Source: Laetiporus sulphureus 93-53
Lineage: Eukaryota > Basidiomycota > Agaricomycetes > Polyporales > Laetiporaceae
Direction: 5' to 3'
Assembly (NCBI RefSeq): GCF_001632365.1
Contig: NW_024468520.1
Span: 160,271 to 224,270 of the forward strand
Length of the DNA stretch: 64,000 nucleotides
Shown here: piece after piece, positions 1-10,985 of the stretch
How positions within the stretch are numbered: position 1 is the stretch's first letter
Layout of the letters: each line of letters opens with the position of its first letter
The notes under the pieces: generated by a model
Seen by the model: the letters and a program-made list of their open reading frames with translations, nothing else
The model's database searches: none
What the model was told of the DNA's origin: nothing
Position numbers and translations under genes: made by a program

Positions 1-558
1 TCACGCCAAACTACTCACCGAACACCGTGCGCAAGTGGAGGTGTTATCCCCGTACATGTTGCTGACCTCGTGTGGTCATTCCTCCGGTCGTGGTCGGAAA
101 AGCGCCTCGTTCAGCCACATGTGGACATGACCAAGCTCCAGAGGCATCGACGGACCACATATTTGTTCTCGTAATGTCTTCTTAACAATGATGCATACTG
201 TATGGCGCATTAAGAATATCACTTGGGAATGTGATGCGCGCTTCGAGTCCCGTGAAGGCGTGGACGGAATTGTCCCATAAATCCGACGTGTATGACATAT
301 GTGACAGCGTGAAGAGCACTAAGCGCGGGGTCTGTTACTCGCGGCGGGAGAAGATTATTGTTTCATTCATTTCCATCATAACAACCCACACATAGTACAC
401 CATTAATGTACAGAGATGCAATATCACTTGAGATGATCTGCCATCAGCGGAGCCGAAAGACTTGTTGATCGTCGCAATTCCCAACGGTCACCATATGCAT
501 GTAAGCGCCGGTGAGCTGTCGATCGCGGAAGCTGCGGCTACCAGGAACGCCAACGTAA
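1..558. other. left edge, no gene seen
   Basis: This stretch lies downstream of the methylcitrate dehydratase stop codon. I see no reading frame with recognisable protein content and no RNA gene. It probably holds the 3' untranslated region of that gene and spacer. Confidence 0.5.
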
Positions 559-2478
559 TCACGCCTTCACAAAGAGGTCGGTGAACTTGTCGACCGGCAA
601 TTTGAAGAAATTCGCCTTGTCTTCCACGATCTCCAGGATCCTGAGACACAAGTCGTCAGCAGGCTGAGACGGCATAACAGAAGGAACAATCACGAACTTC
701 TTTTGGTGGGCCACGTCGAAGTGTGGTCCGATGTGGTTCTTGAACTTCTGCATCAGGAGCGGCGTGCCCTCTGCACGGCGGCGCTTGTGGCCAACCGGAT
801 ATTCAACCTCGACCTCGTCCAGTACGGTGCCATCGTTGAGCGTGACCAGCAGAGCATTCGAGATCGAGCGCTTGCTGGGATCATGGTAGTCGACGCTGTA
901 CCGCTTCTCCTCGACACAGGTAATCTTCGCGCGGAGCGCATCAATGCGAGGATCGGCGGCTGCCGCATCGATGTATGACTCGGAAGTCAACTTGCCGAAG
1001 ATCAGGGGATAGGCGACCATGTAGTTGATATCGTGGCTAGTCATCAACTATTAGTCCTACAAGCCAACACGCTTAGCAGGCGTCAAGAACTCACTCTCGG
1101 TCAGCGAAATTGTCCAAAGGACCCTTCTTGTTGATGATGCGCATCGCGGCTTCCTGAGTCCTGATGCGGATGCTCTTGATGTCATCGCTGGTCTTACCGA
1201 TCGCCTTCAGCTTGTTGTGGAGAATGTGGGCGGCTTCCACCGCAGTCTGTGCGTGGAACTCCGCCGGATACGAGATCTTGAAGAGGACATTCTCCATGAT
1301 ATACGTGCCGTACGGCATCTGGAACTCGAAAGGCTTGCCCTACATGAGCCCGATAACGTGATGGAATCGATATTGTTAGAAAATCCCACGTAGCAAATGC
1401 GGCTATCTCACTTTGAAGAGGACGTCGTAGAAACCCCACGTCTTGGCAGTGAGGACCGAGGGCATGCCCTTCTCGCCCTTCTTCACTAGATAGGCGAGAT
1501 TTACAGCGCGCGAGCACGCGTCACCAGCGGCCCACGACTTGCGGGAGCCCGTGTTTGGCGCATGTCGATAGGTACGCAGGGATTGACCATCTGCCCATGC
1601 TTGGGAAATAGCATCGATAGTCTGCTCACGGTTCAGGCCGCTGATTCGTCGTCAGTGAGACACGTGTGGTTCCGCATGCTAGAAGCTGATACTCACAGAA
1701 GCTTGGACACGACCGCAGTGCTGGCGACCTTCACAAGAACCACATGGTCAAGACCCACGCGGTTGAAGGAATTGAGGAGGGCAATGCCGCCCTGTATCTC
1801 ATGCGCCTTGATCATCCCCTCAAGAATGTCACGCACAGTCAGCGGCTCCCCCTTGCGCGCAAGGTGGTCGGCGACGGCGAGGATGGCACCAAGGTTGTCC
1901 GATGGGTGACCCCATTCCGCAGCAAGGAAGCAGTCATTGAAGTCGAGCCAGCGGATCTGGGTGCCGATGTTGAACGCTCCGCGGATAGGATCGACCTGAT
2001 ATTTGGTACCAGGAACTCGTGTGCCTTGCATTGACACTTAGAGTCATGGAACGTGCGTATGGAAATTACAACTTGGCGTACCGTTCGGGACAATCGTGCC
2101 GTCGACCACGGGACCCATCAACCTCGCACATTCTTCAAATCGAAGGCCCTCCAGTCCACACCCGATCGTGTCAATCAAGCAGAGCCTTGCGGTCTCAAAT
2201 GCTAAATCCGACTCGATCTTGTAGTTGTGAACGTAGTCCGCAATATCTTGGAGCACTTTATCGGGCTCTGGACGGACGGCAGACTCGGCGTGGCTGGACA
2301 TGCTACGGGCAGTGTGAGGAATGGACCTGTAAACAGATGCCGAAATCGGGAGAGATGCTCGATGGATTAGCGGAGTTCTGAACGACGAGACGGTCGAGAG
2401 AGCAGCAACTTGGACACGAGAGACAGATGCTCTGGTGCCGATAGCCCTGGGGATTGAGATACGAGTCGTAGACAGCAT
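559..2478 (-). CDS. 2-methylcitrate dehydratase, mitochondrial (PrpD/MmgE family)
   Basis: This enzyme would dehydrate 2-methylcitrate to methylaconitate in the methylcitrate cycle, which detoxifies and uses propionyl-CoA in mitochondria. The first exon (about 2040-2478) begins with a long Arg/Ser-rich, acid-poor leader of about 60 residues, typical of a mitochondrial presequence. The PrpD fold then starts with [20 protein letters not shown] and [13 protein letters not shown]. Later exons carry [20 protein letters not shown] and [17 protein letters not shown] (about 1700-2030), [20 protein letters not shown] with HAQTAVEAA (about 1091-1318) and the C-terminal block [19 protein letters not shown] (559-1047). 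I infer five or six exons with short introns. The pieces together cover the whole family length of roughly 500-550 residues with no break. The start at 2478 gives the targeting leader. It shares a 547-bp upstream region with the divergent SNAP50-like gene. A GC-rich stretch there includes CCCCGC at 2729-2734, compatible with a Mig1/CreA-type site, but that is only a short-motif match. Confidence 0.9.
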
Positions 2479-3025
2479 CTGACGGAGAGCAGATCACGCA
2501 GGAGACAGGAATGCCGATGAGGACGTCGCACGCGCGCGCATATATGTGTCGGTCTCGGTGTCGTTCGTTGCCGGTCGAGATGCTTGAGTCGGATATGCAG
2601 CTGTCCCAGACGGGTGAAGGTTCACGAGCGGGCGTAGAGGACAACTTTCGAGGGGCAGCGACCAGGCCCTGGCAAGCCACACGTGCCAGTGCGGGGATGC
2701 GGGGTGCGCTGATCCCCCCGGGGCGCGACCCCGCCCTCCGCCAAAGTTCTTCCTCCTTCATCCGTTTCATCCCATCAACGTTCGACGGGCTGCAGAAGCG
2801 ATCCCTTGCTCTCGCCCGCATCCTTTCCCAGCTGTGTTCTCGCTGGCGCATGCGATTTCCGGTTCCTGCGTTTACCGGCACGCTCACGTGCTCCAGCCAG
2901 CAAGTGCCTCCTCGAGGAATTTGAAGCTGAGCTACCTTGGCGTTTGCAATCATCATCACCTCCTGCTCCGGGGTTCGCTGTTTCTAGTTTCGACGCGCAC
3001 TATCGTCGCATCTTACACGTAATAA
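2479..3025. promoter_or_regulatory. divergent intergenic region between PRPD and SNAP50-like gene
   Basis: This 547-bp spacer lies between two divergent start codons and must hold both promoters. It contains a G/C-rich patch around 2700-2740 and pyrimidine-rich stretches. No TATA box is obvious. Open frames cross it, but none resembles a protein. Confidence 0.5.
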
Positions 3026-4835
3026 ATGAGTCTGCTTGGGCAAGGTCAGGCCCATGAATCGCATCTCGGGCCCGCCTCCGAGGGCATCAGCATCGCCAAT
3101 TTCCTTCACTCGGCGGAAGAATTGCATGTGGAACATCCTCCTTCGCAATTACCCAGCCCTGGGGTAGCTCCCTCGAGTGCCACGCAGCACATCTCTGCGG
3201 AGCAGGCCGCGATAGCCGCAGAATGTAGGTGCGTGTTTTAAATTAATCGCGACGAAAAGGCAGGACATTCGTGGATGAACGTGCGAGGAGAGCGAATCTG
3301 CGTTGGCATTATCAGGCGCTGGCTAGATGTGTCAAGAGACAGTCTGTTCTGTGAGCTCGCACGACCTAGGTTGCATTGGCTGAATTCTCCGATGGTTGGG
3401 CTCTCAGATGACAAAAGCTGTTGGACACCGATTGGCGCATTTGCTTAACGCTGCCTCATTCCCCATGCTTCCCTGCTTCTCCTGATTAATCCGCACATTC
3501 GCGGCTCACGGTTGCATCGCGCAGGACAGTGTCGACGATCTGCGAGATTCCCTGAATGCTGTTCTCATCGATCCGAGGCTCATGGCCAACGTCACACGGA
3601 CACACCAGGCTGCGGTGCACTCAATTTACGAAACTGCAGACACATCAAATCGCCGTAAGCGACGTAAGGTCACTCTTCCTGAGCCGACAGAGGAGCCCGT
3701 TCAGGCCCAGATGCTCAGAACGATGATGGACAGCATTCCGTTGAAGAGCTGGCCGTAAGCCCGCAGCATCTAGTGACCTCGGCTTCTACTGACCCCCGGG
3801 GTAACCTGCAGGCTGACGCTGCACGCCGCGTCGTTCATTCGACCGCCGAAGCACTCAGACCGCAACACGTTGAATCGTTCGGTTCGTGGTCGTATCGCAT
3901 GCCGTACAATGTGTAATTCACAGAATCTCGCCATATCGTAGAAGCAATTCCGCGTTGGCTCCACGACTTCGACCACGCACCAGGCGCTGATTTTCATCAC
4001 GATTTTGAACAAACTCTCGTGGGGACACCGGCAGCTTTTCCGTTCATCACAGCATGTTCTCCTCTCCTCCCAGACCCTCGGTGAACTATCTGACGTGATC
4101 CCATGCACATCAAACGAGCTTCCCAGAGAACTGCCGGATACACCGACGGAGCGCACTAGATACGAGCTTCCCACGGGGAGTGCCGCAGCCGCGCGAGAAA
4201 CAAATCTGGGGTGCGCCATATGCATCGACGAAACCGTCTACGGCGACGGAAATAGTACAGATGATTATTCCGAGTCAGCTTGTTTGTGTGCATCGTTCAG
4301 TGTAACCAACTAACGTCGCCTCGCACGATTTGCCAGCAAACTACTCCCACTGCTCCGCAGGCGGGTGGAGGAGCCAGTTAGCGGCGTATCGTATCGGAAG
4401 GGCGCATCCATTCGTGAAACGACATTCGCATCGTTGTCGCTGCAACTGCACAAGCCCTACTGGATGCTACACTCCGGCAACTGCGAACACTACTTTTTGA
4501 TCGATCAAATCAGGTTCTTCGTTTTCATCATCACGTTTCATAAATCAATAAGACACGCTAACCTACATTTGATATGCAGACTCCTGCATGCATCCGATCC
4601 GCCGCCCACGGCATATCCGCTCTCGACTCACATCACACCGCCGCTCCTCGACCTCTGTCGCGCATGCAGCAAGGTGCCTGCTGTGTATGCGATCAACGGC
4701 GATATACGCTTCGGCGAGACGCCGTTCGTGATATGCGGGCCTTGCTGGCGATGGATGGGTCCGCCGCGCGGTGCGGGCGCGGAGAATGTCGTGGTGGTTC
4801 CGTTGCCGAGGCATGAGCGCGGATGGGGAGGCTGA
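3026..4835 (+). CDS. SNAPC3/SNAP50-like snRNA-activating protein subunit (zf-SNAP50_C)
   Basis: In animals and plants SNAP50 is the DNA-binding subunit of SNAPc, which binds the proximal sequence element of snRNA genes and recruits Pol II or Pol III. Three blocks support the call. QTLGELSDVIPC (about 4075-4110) matches the family's SQxLxELRDxIxC motif. GCAICIDETVYGD with STDDYSE (about 4210-4275) matches the FFxIEDxFYxDxR...DYS block. The zinc-finger part has KPYWMLHSGNCEHYFLIDQI (about 4450-4510), then after an intron the CRACSKVPAVYAINGD (about 4655-4705) and CGPCWRW cysteine pairs, giving the CEH...CxxC...CxxC arrangement. Upstream, an N-terminal exon from 3026 and an exon about 3530-3754 with the basic run NRRKRRKV are plausible. 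The exon joins between 3225 and 3940 are uncertain. The stop is at 4835, 298 bp before TFB4 on the same strand. I am confident in the zinc-finger half and less sure of the start. Confidence 0.78.
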
Positions 4836-5133
4836 AATCGAAGTCTTGTACCTTTAGTGTTGGTGTGCCAACGATTGGAAGTCAGAGATTTCCTCCAAAA
4901 GTTTCTTCTATTGTTCGCAAGTGTAGACGCCCGTGGCTCACGTGGACTAGACGCTCGTTAGATGTTGGCAGGGTGGCTTAGGGTAGTGGCTTTCACCAGC
5001 ACGTCTCTGCGACTCAGTCGAACATTTGCCGCAATCTATTTATCTGAACCGTTTCCTCAATCTGTATCTCAGTGAGCCTGATGCTAGTGTGCTATTAATC
5101 CGACTTGGGCCATTAAAAATTGCACAGCACGCA

Positions 5134-6718
5134 ATGGACACCGCGTCGCACCTTAGCGTGATCGTAGACTTGTCGCCAACTCAATGGTATCTCTCCTCAA
5201 AGACTGCAGATGCCAATCCATATCCGCTATCTCTGGATACCTTTTTCTCACAACTATTTGTGTTCCTGAACTCGCATATCGCCTGCAAAGATGAGAATAC
5301 GCTTACTGTGTATGGTGCGTTGCCGGGACGCAGGTGTGTCTCCCTGCCCTGTTATGGATGCAGTAATCATTAAACATGGATGTGGGTGGCGGATGGACAC
5401 AGCATCCTTCTCTACTCATCAACAGGTGAAGCAAAAGCCGACCAGGATGTTGTGGCGGATGCGAACACGTACAGGCCGTTCAATGTGCTGGATTCAACTA
5501 TCATGAAGTCGTTAGCGGATTATGTACAGCTTTTGGGCGTATCTGAGACCGAAAGTATAGCTACTTTGCTTCAGTGTGTTAACCGAGAGCCAGCTTACCG
5601 TTCATTAGCACCAATCGGTCTCGTAGGTGCTCTCACCAAATCCTTGTGTTGTGAGTTGTCAAGCGGCTCGCTCTCTCCTACTTCAGCACCGTGTCGAATT
5701 GACTGCTTATAGACATCAATCGCATTAGCATGATTTCCGCGCAAAATGAACAACACGTCGGACTCGACCCAAGGATCCTCGTACTGTCTGTCTCACCCGA
5801 TCAGTCGTCGTCGTATATTCCAATCATGAACTCTATTTTCTCGGCGCAGAAGCTGGTCCGAAACAACGCGTATAGATTTTACTGCGGAATGCTGATATGT
5901 CATATAGAAAGTGACGGTAGACGTCTGCAAGATATACGGGCCGAACAGCGTTTTCTTACAACAAGCCGCTCATCTCACTGGCGGCTCATATGTCCACCTT
6001 GACCACCCAAATGCTTTGTTACAATATCTTACAGTCAAACGCCTTTCCTATTTTGAGCGCTGCACTTGCTCACGGCGTGCTTTGCTTCCCGCAGATGTCC
6101 TTCTTACCGCCACCCGGTATCCGCCAGCTATTATCAGTCCCTACGCAAGATAAGATCGACTTCAGGGCCGCATGTTTTTGTCACAAGCGCATCGTCGACA
6201 TAGGTTTCGTATGCTCCGTCTGTTTGTCAAGTGAGCCCCTGTCCAGGTGTTTGGAGTCGGCGGAATACTCACAACGTTGGTACCTCATCAGTCTTCTGTC
6301 AACCAGTCCCTGTGTGTTCCACGTGCCGGCAAGTCTCAGTTTCCATCTCTTTCTGGAAAGTTTCCCATTCGGAACTACGGCCGTTTGCTCTGTCGCGGCA
6401 TGCCAGTGCGAGACTTCTCGATTTCAGCCTGCCAGGCATTAGTGTGGGAGTGTGCAGACTGAATTGGCCATTTCGTTATGCAATTCAGCCATTGGATTCA
6501 AGAAGATGCTCAGCTGTTCCTCTGTATCTTTCGGTGCTAATGCTCCATTATTGTCTAGGACTAAATTCCCCATCAAGACCCTGCAGCGCCTGAATGCAGC
6601 TCGGCCGATGCCAGTTGCATCGATGGATCCGTCTGCTCCTTCACTTCCATCGTCCACTTCGATCAGGGTAAATGCGGCAAACGGGAACGGCGTACGCCTG
6701 AACGGCGCACAGCGCTAA
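5134..6718 (+). CDS. TFB4: TFIIH core subunit Tfb4 (p34/GTF2H3)
   Basis: Tfb4 is a von Willebrand A-like subunit of TFIIH that acts in transcription initiation and nucleotide-excision repair in partnership with Ssl1. The start at 5134 gives MDTASHLSVIVDLSPTQWYL, the canonical opening of the vWA domain. I read seven exons: 5134-5333, then after the 5334-5402 intron the SILLYSSTGE exon, then YINRISMISAQ, KVTVDVCKIYGPNSVFLQQ with the LTGGSYVHLDHPNALLQYL block, MSFLPPPGIRQLL with IDFRAACFCHKRIVDIGFVC, and IFCQPVPVCSTC, ending in RTKFPIKTLQRLN. The C-terminal C4 zinc-binding motif (CSVC...CSTC) is intact. The last intron (6329-6558, 230 nt) is unusual because its 5' end is GCAAGT, so it is a GC-AG intron, and it is longer than the others. 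Joining CG to G across it recreates the Arg of the expected CSTCRTKF sequence. Confidence 0.93.
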
Positions 6719-7375
6719 TTCTCGACCTGATGATAGGTAATAATATCCACCCTCGTTCATGATAGGGTCAGCCGTTTTACGTTTTGCTAGAACTTCGTGC
6801 AGTTGCGTTCTTGGTACATCGAGGTGCCATCGCCTATGAAGAATCCCTTTGAACTAAGCGATACCGTTGCCTGTTAAGTGTATGGAAAATTTAATGTCCA
6901 CAAGGCCCGGTCGTCCATGACACCTTGACTGCCCGTAGGGTGTACCCTCTCAGGGTACGTCCGGCCGGGAAAGCTATAGCTGAAGGCACCCATCAAGAGC
7001 CAGCATGTACCGTCGGCTCCTACTTACCATATTTGATCGATGACAAGGAAGCTGGATAACGCCGAAATGAGATGCATCCGCTGGGAATCCGAACGAAGTT
7101 CAAGTTCAGATCGAAGTTTGAGCGCATCAGCTTCTTTGGAATTCCTCCGCATCCAAAATCTGATAGGCATGCCGGCACAGTGTACTCAGCACCGTAGTTC
7201 TAATGAGTGCTTTGGGGCGACATTAGAGGCTCGGTCAACAACGACGTATGAACTAAAAAACATTCAGGCCCTTGTCAAAGGCAATGCGGTGATGTAGAAC
7301 GGTCTTCCATTGATGCGATCCGCAGAACTCCGCCGTAACACTAGCGCCTGCAACGCGTCACAGAATGATTGATGC
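6719..7375. other. spacer between convergent TFB4 and Taspase-like gene
   Basis: About 650 bp lie between two gene 3' ends. I see no convincing protein or RNA gene; a 91-codon frame near 7040-7297 has no family features. A small perfect hairpin lies at 6942-6958. Confidence 0.5.
6942..6958. repeat. short perfect inverted repeat
   Basis: GTACCCT and AGGGTAC form a 7-bp perfect hairpin around a 3-nt loop, about 225 bp downstream of the TFB4 stop. It could be a transcript-end structure or chance. Nothing else supports a function. Confidence 0.4.
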
Positions 7376-8999
7376 CTAAATGTCTGGATCTGATGAGCAA
7401 AAGTATCGCACCTTTGGTCTTGGGTCTAATGAAGATGCATAGGCAATAGCCATACTTTCCGTTGTAAATGCACACCACAATCGAGCTATTCGAAATTTGA
7501 GACGGACCATCGGCTTCAAGAATAATGCCGGTACAGTCAGACTTACGTATAATCCTATGGTCGTGCATATCACGTTCCTTCACCAGCAGCAGCAGCCCTG
7601 TCTCAGCTTCACGGATCTCTTCACCGGCGCGGACCGCTTTCCGTCAAGTCAATTGCCGTGGTAATATGCAGAGTAGAGAGCGCTTGCCATTCAATCGGTC
7701 CGCCAGAATAGATTGGACTACGGCGTGGGTGCGGTCCCCTTCTGACGTTTCCAGCGCGTCACATATAGTTTTTGCCAGCGCGGCACGGATAATATCTTCG
7801 CCGGCTCCTACACACGGATTAGCGCGGCCCGCAAGACGATGAGCGCAGAATGATCGCGACCAGAAACACTGCACGTCACGCCGCCAATGGTCTCACTTGA
7901 GCACTCCCTGGCCCAGCAGCCCGCACCGTACACCGCAGCCTGGTTGTTAGGAAGAGAGGTGTCATGTATGTACTTGACGCCAGTTGGAATGATGTGATGA
8001 TACCTCACCGATCCGACCGGAGTGTTTCAGCAACAGACCGCCGCTATATTGTGAGCGGGGAGGAAGATGAGAACAGCCGGAGACGGCGAGAGCCAAAGTT
8101 ACCTAGATACCCCTGCAGCGAGCGTTTTTCCGGAGTCCCATGAGACAGCGCCAACCGTATCTTGCTTCTGACGCAGGTCAGAAGACACGGCATGCCGGTC
8201 GCCAGCTGAGGTTGCGGCTCCCATCTGAACGGCATCTTTCTGCGACGATAATGCAGAATCGAGGGCCGTCTTCCACTTGATCCATTCCTGCTGAGGGCGG
8301 GGAGCGATCATGGATGCCGCAGGCACGTCCGGCAACCCTCGCGATCTCGCGAAGCTAAGCGCTCCGTCGCCAACCAGTATCCTTGCGAACGCGTCAATAA
8401 GCGACGAAGATGTAGGAGCGATGTGCCACAAACATTGGCGCTATGCGGCCAAGGGGATCAGGTACAGAGGAATACTCAAGGACCGCTCGCGCTCCTTCAA
8501 TGGGATGCGGGAAACCTAGCGGGTATATCGTGTTGCAGCTGACATGATATCCAGCTGTAATCTTAAGGAGACGAACGGACCAGAAATTGCACCGACACTG
8601 CCGTAGTTTCCAGTGCTGCCGTCCATGATGGATGCGTCGCATTCAACCTTACCGTCTATCGTCAAGTTCGACCCATATCCTGCATCCCAACTTCAGCAAC
8701 CTGGTGCAGATGGAGCAAGCAAGCATATGCTGCGATGACCTGCATTGAGACACTCCGCGTCTTCCAAGGCAGTTATGGCCACTTCTACTGCATCAAGGGA
8801 GGGCCTTCCTTCCTGAAGCTTCAACAGCGCTTTCCGACAAGCCCTAGCTTGGAGTAGCAGCAACAGATGAGACTGAAGAGCACAACAGCCTGAGGCCCAA
8901 GACGCACAGCTTGAGAGATCTCTTCACTTCCGCCTCTGTAGATCTGGGATGCACGCCGGCACCACCGTGGACAGCGATCATGTAAAATCTCTCGGACAT
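7376..8999 (-). CDS. Taspase1-like threonine protease / isoaspartyl peptidase family
   Basis: This is an Ntn-hydrolase of the asparaginase-2/Taspase family. Members cleave themselves to expose an N-terminal threonine, and animal Taspase1 then cuts nuclear proteins such as MLL and TFIIA after aspartate. The start at 8999 gives MSERFYMIAVHGGAGVHP, the family opening. Splicing restores ACRKALLKLQEGRPSLDAVE, LNAGYGSNLTIDGK and ECDASIMDGSTGNYGSVGA. A later exon has ILVGDGALSFARS, a linker, and then DTVGAVSWDSGKTLAAGVSS with SGGLLLKHSGRIGE. The predicted nucleophile is the Thr codon at 8156-8158. GAGCWA and a C-terminal exon with ARLWCAFTTESMAIAYASS follow. The combination DTVGAV...SSGGLxLKHxGRxG...YGxGCWA is closer to Taspase1 than to plant-type asparaginase, whose nucleophile block reads GTVGxVAxD. 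The stop at 7376 is likely but could shift by an intron. The gene is divergent from RNase H2 subunit B. Confidence 0.82.
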
Positions 9000-9331
9000 C
9001 GGGAAGTGGTTGGCCACAAATGTCAACAGCCGGTGTGTGTGCGGATGATAGCAAAGCCAAGCGTTAAAAGCTTGTAATGTTCGGGATTTGCTTGGACAGA
9101 CTTGGGTCTCGGACAAGGCGCGAACCTAAGCCTATTCTAGCCGATTAGCCACAAAATAAATATGAACAAACATTGCGGTCGCGTCCGCGTAGTACGTTGC
9201 CACAGGCGCGTCTTCCCACACGCGACCTCGGCTCTCGCTAACGTTTCTCGCGAGAGGCACAACACCATCGGCAATCTCTCCTATCGTGACGCGGAGTAAG
9301 GAAACATATCTCTACGGGAGCGTTCTTCGGT
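9000..9331. promoter_or_regulatory. shared divergent promoter, Taspase-like / RNase H2B
   Basis: This 332-bp region lies between divergent start codons. It is rich in CGCG words, including a near-MluI-box ACGCGA at 9220-9225 and TCGCGAGA around 9249. No TATA box is clear. Confidence 0.45.
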
Positions 9332-10719
9332 ATGCCGCATCATATTGCTGTTCTTCCGGAAGGTATGTGTTGTTTCCTGTGGATTATGAAACCGCTGAAT
9401 AGTGAGCTCTGCTGTCTGCTAAGGCGTGATCTCTGCATTGGTGGGTCAATTGAATGCTTGTAATGGAGGATTTGGAGCAAGAGAGCGACGTTTCCTGATG
9501 CTACCGCATCCACGCACAGGTGAATAGTTTCTATGTGAATCTGTGTCGCTTCATTCCGCTCACGCTGACTGCCAAGGTCTTCCAACTCTATTCTTGCCCG
9601 TTCTTTCCGAGAATAACGCGAAGGATGAGATTCTCGAAGTGCAAGCAATCTCACCTTCGAAACCGCGCTCATGGTTCATGCCTGAAGGTGAGGTGGTAGA
9701 TGGTGCGTCAAGTCAGTATCTACAGTATGCCATTGTTTTGATGTGTGCTGTATAAGATGGAAAGCTGCTCCTGCTGACTCCCATCGACCCTTCATTCCTG
9801 TTGATATCTGTTCTCCAATCCACTCAACCGGTAAGCAACCACGAAACTGCATCGAGAAGCTAATTAACTACGACATCATGCATCCAGACGGACGGGTCGT
9901 CTGGAAATTATCGGTCATTGGACGATATCTTCGAGGATGCTGCCTCCAAAATAGCGGAGGCACAGCCCCGAAGCCTTGAACAGGCAGCATCGTGCTCGGT
10001 CGATGACATTCTTCAGCTCATGTCGCTAGCATGCATACAGAACGCTATGAGATGTATCTGTAAATTTAAGAGTACGTCGACGATTGATCAAGTTGTTGTC
10101 CCGTCTGATAGGCTTGCACAGAGGTCGCAACAGACATCATAGTCTATAGATATTCACACGAAAAGGCGATTGAATATCTCCACACCAAAGTCGCCCGTTT
10201 AGCGAAGCCAGAGATATGTGAAGTCTCGAAGACCGTAATCCGGCAGTTGGCGAAGGACGGCTTGATGGATGACGAGAAGGAAACTCTGCTCCATTGTGAG
10301 TACCATTGTAATTCCATGGTTCACAGTGCCTAACGGAGTACGTGCAGCTGCAAGAGTCAAAGCTGCCTGCGACTTAGTTTCACAATACATCTCGCCTGAA
10401 ACTTACTCTTCGTTGCTTGCGAAATTCGAGTTAGTCTGAATCGTCCTCTTCGATGCGCTGAATTCGTAGCTAATGAAATTCTTATAGCTTTGCTGAGTTA
10501 CAATCATATCTGCAAGCCATTCAGACCGAACAAGCGGCCGCAGCAGCTGAGGCAACGAATAGCGGGAATGCGAAGAAAAGCAAGAGCAAGAATGGCGATA
10601 CAGCTGAGAAGAAACGCAAGGCGCAGAGTAAAGCTTCGCAAGGAGTCGAGAAGCTGAAGAAAGCGAATGTTAAGGGAATGGCGAAGATCTCGAGCTTCTT
10701 CCAGAAACCTGATCAATGA
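9332..10719 (+). CDS. RNH202: Ribonuclease H2 subunit B
   Basis: This is the scaffold subunit of the trimeric RNase H2, which removes ribonucleotides and RNA:DNA hybrids from nuclear DNA. The start at 9332 gives MPHHIAVLPE, matching the short family N-terminus. Following exons give RRFLMLPHPRTG, LPTLFLPVL and EILEVQAISPSKPRSWFM, and then the diagnostic GKLLLLTPIDPSFLL block (about 9760-9800). A helical part with LDDIFEDAASKIAE, EQAASCSVDDILQLMSLACI and LHTKVARLAKPEICEVSKTV follows. The protein ends in a Lys-rich tail with GMAKISSFFQKP, which resembles the C-terminal PCNA-interacting motif of RNASEH2B (hydrophobic residue followed by the FF pair). The stop is at 10719. I count roughly seven exons. 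Upstream CGCG-rich words would fit S-phase expression, but that is inference. Confidence 0.9.
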
Positions 10720-10867
10720 ATCGGTGAAAGAGACCGAGTTGTTCGTACCCAGAGACTGTCCACACATATACCACAGCACATAGTCTACGAGTGGAACGAG
10801 GGAAATGCAAGTAGTATATGTATACACCATTTATGCAGTCGACTTCACGTGCTATGCGACAGCGCGC

Positions 10868-10884
10868 ACGCGTGACGAACGCGT
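10868..10884 (+). promoter_or_regulatory. two MluI cell-cycle box (ACGCGT) sites
   Basis: ACGCGT occurs at 10868-10873 and 10879-10884, about 100 bp before the start codon of the uncharacterised gene at 10986. In fungi this hexamer is bound by the MBF (Mbp1/Swi6) G1/S factor. Two copies with 5 bp between them are unlikely by chance, but function is inferred. Confidence 0.5.
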
Positions 10885-10985
10885 CCGTCGCTGTCAGACG
10901 GATTGAGACTCCGCCAGTTCGCGCTTTCTCCTGAACGTTCATCTTCCGACGCGCTCCTTCCAAGTCCAAATCCCCTTCTTCATCC

